Positions 63,263 through 64,000 of a DNA stretch of 64,000 nt are shown here, piece after piece. Origin of the DNA: Pseudomonas oryzihabitans NBRC 102199 (lineage in GTDB: Bacteria > Pseudomonadota > Gammaproteobacteria > Pseudomonadales > Pseudomonadaceae); contig NZ_BBIT01000013.1 in the NCBI RefSeq assembly GCF_000730625.1, positions 369,364 to 433,363 on the forward strand. Reading direction: 5' to 3'. The position numbers and the translations under genes are program-made. The number at the start of each line of letters is the position of its first letter. The stretch's first letter is position 1. Below the pieces are notes generated by a model, which had not been told where the DNA came from, did not search any database, and saw only the letters and a list, made by a program, of their open reading frames with translations.

Positions 63263-64000
63263 ATGAAAGAGTTCAGTCGTGTTCTGTTGGGCGTCAACAT
63301 CGATCATGTCGCCACCCTGCGCCAGGCCCGGGGTACCCGCTATCCCGATCCGGTCAAGGCGGCGCTGGATGCCGAGGAGGCAGGGGCGGATGGCATCACC
63401 CTGCACCTGCGCGAGGACCGTCGCCATATTCAGGAGCGGGATGTCCGCCTGCTGCGCGACCTCCTGCAGACCCGCATGAATCTCGAGGTCGCCTTGACCC
63501 CCGAGATGCTGGCCTTTGCCCAGGAGATCCGGCCCGAGCACGTCTGCCTGGTGCCCGAGCGCCGGGAAGAGCTGACCACCGAAGGTGGCCTGGATGTGCT
63601 GGGTCAGGTGCAGCGCATCCGTGACGCCATCGCCGCACTGCCCGCTTCCGAGGTGTCCCTCTTTATAGATCCCGATCTGCAGCAGATCCAGGCGGCCAAG
63701 GACAGCGGTGCTCCGGTGATCGAGTTGCACACCGGTCGCTATGCCGAAGCCGAGACCCAGGAAGAGCAGGCCCATGAGCTGCAGCGCCTGGCCAGGGCGG
63801 TGGAATTTGCCACCGGCCTCGGGCTGGTGGTCAATGCCGGTCATGGCCTGCACTACCATAATGTCCAGCCCATCGCGGCGCTGCCGGGTATCAACGAGCT
63901 GAACATCGGCCATGCCATCGTCGCCCAGGCGGTCTTCGTCGGCTTCAAGCAGGCGGTCAGGGACATGGCCGAATTGATCCGCTGTAACTCAGTCGTAAAA
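63263..64000 (+). CDS. pdxJ: pyridoxine 5'-phosphate synthase, 3' end beyond the window
   Basis: Condenses 1-deoxyxylulose-5-phosphate with 3-amino-2-oxopropyl phosphate to form pyridoxine 5'-phosphate. The frame is open for 246 codons to the last base with no stop, about the full length of the family (240-250). The TIM barrel shows [17 protein letters not shown] at the start, [40 protein letters not shown] and [12 protein letters not shown]. Only a few terminal residues should be missing. Confidence 0.95.
   Translation, partial: MKEFSRVLLGVNIDHVATLRQARGTRYPDPVKAALDAEEAGADGITLHLREDRRHIQERDVRLLRDLLQTRMNLEVALTPEMLAFAQEIRPEHVCLVPERREELTTEGGLDVLGQVQRIRDAIAALPASEVSLFIDPDLQQIQAAKDSGAPVIELHTGRYAEAETQEEQAHELQRLARAVEFATGLGLVVNAGHGLHYHNVQPIAALPGINELNIGHAIVAQAVFVGFKQAVRDMAELIRCNSVVK

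Overview
This window reads as a GC-rich gammaproteobacterial chromosome segment and fits Pseudomonas. Recognisable Pseudomonas blocks follow one another: rlmJ-msrA-dipA-aceF-aceE-glnE; the LPS outer-core cluster waaF-waaC-waaG-waaP through msbA and hldE; lptF to ppc-adk-tsaB-rsmJ; tctABC/tctDE to nadB; and algU-mucA-mucD-lepA-lepB-rnc-era-recO-pdxJ. It is not P. aeruginosa. Compared with remembered PAO1 order, ilvE is missing between glnE and waaF, opdH between tctC and tctD, and mucB/mucC between mucA and mucD. AceF has three lipoyl domains, and mig-14/dnpA sit behind msbA. A lineage near P. oryzihabitans/P. luteola is possible, but that is a guess.

Layout. 1-12.0 kb: ribosome modification (rlmJ), oxidised-protein repair (msrA), a c-di-GMP phosphodiesterase (dipA), pyruvate dehydrogenase E1/E2 and the glutamine synthetase adenylyltransferase. 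12.1-19.0 kb: a tightly coupled LPS inner-core operon with two heptosyltransferases, WaaG and four consecutive kinase-fold genes. 19.1-25.0 kb: a second LPS transcription unit with a carbamoyltransferase, three glycosyltransferases and an O-antigen-ligase-like membrane protein. 25.0-28.4 kb: an accessory stretch with a 168-bp foldback element, a kinase-like gene that has lost its catalytic Asp, two further glycosyltransferases and a hexapeptide acetyltransferase. 28.5-34.1 kb: msbA, mig-14, dnpA, hldE. 34.2-45.0 kb: a HerA-like ATPase, two envelope lipoproteins, ppc, adk, tsaB, small conserved genes and rsmJ. 45.1-50.5 kb: tripartite tricarboxylate transporter and its two-component system. 50.5-54.7 kb: HDOD, ygfZ, sdhE, ygfX, nadB. 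54.9-64.0 kb: the AlgU envelope-stress locus, then lepA to pdxJ, with pdxJ cut by the window end.

The most unusual region is the AlgU locus. AlgU has an apparent 28-residue N-terminal extension. MucA keeps its cytoplasmic domain, membrane segment and a site resembling the AlgW cleavage site, but ends without the C-terminal region that binds MucB in P. aeruginosa. mucB and mucC are absent and replaced by a strong terminator and a 38-codon ORF that looks like a bare signal peptide. mucD follows as a separate unit. Together these suggest an envelope-stress circuit that works without MucB. Other leads are the foldback element whose CTAG ends supply the stop codons of both flanking genes, 11-bp-phased repeats in front of tctD, a flagellar-sigma-like promoter in front of dipA, and palindromes between aceE and glnE.

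No rRNA, tRNA, CRISPR array or intact insertion sequence was seen. All promoter and operator calls were made by eye. Comparisons with PAO1 are from memory, not from a database search.
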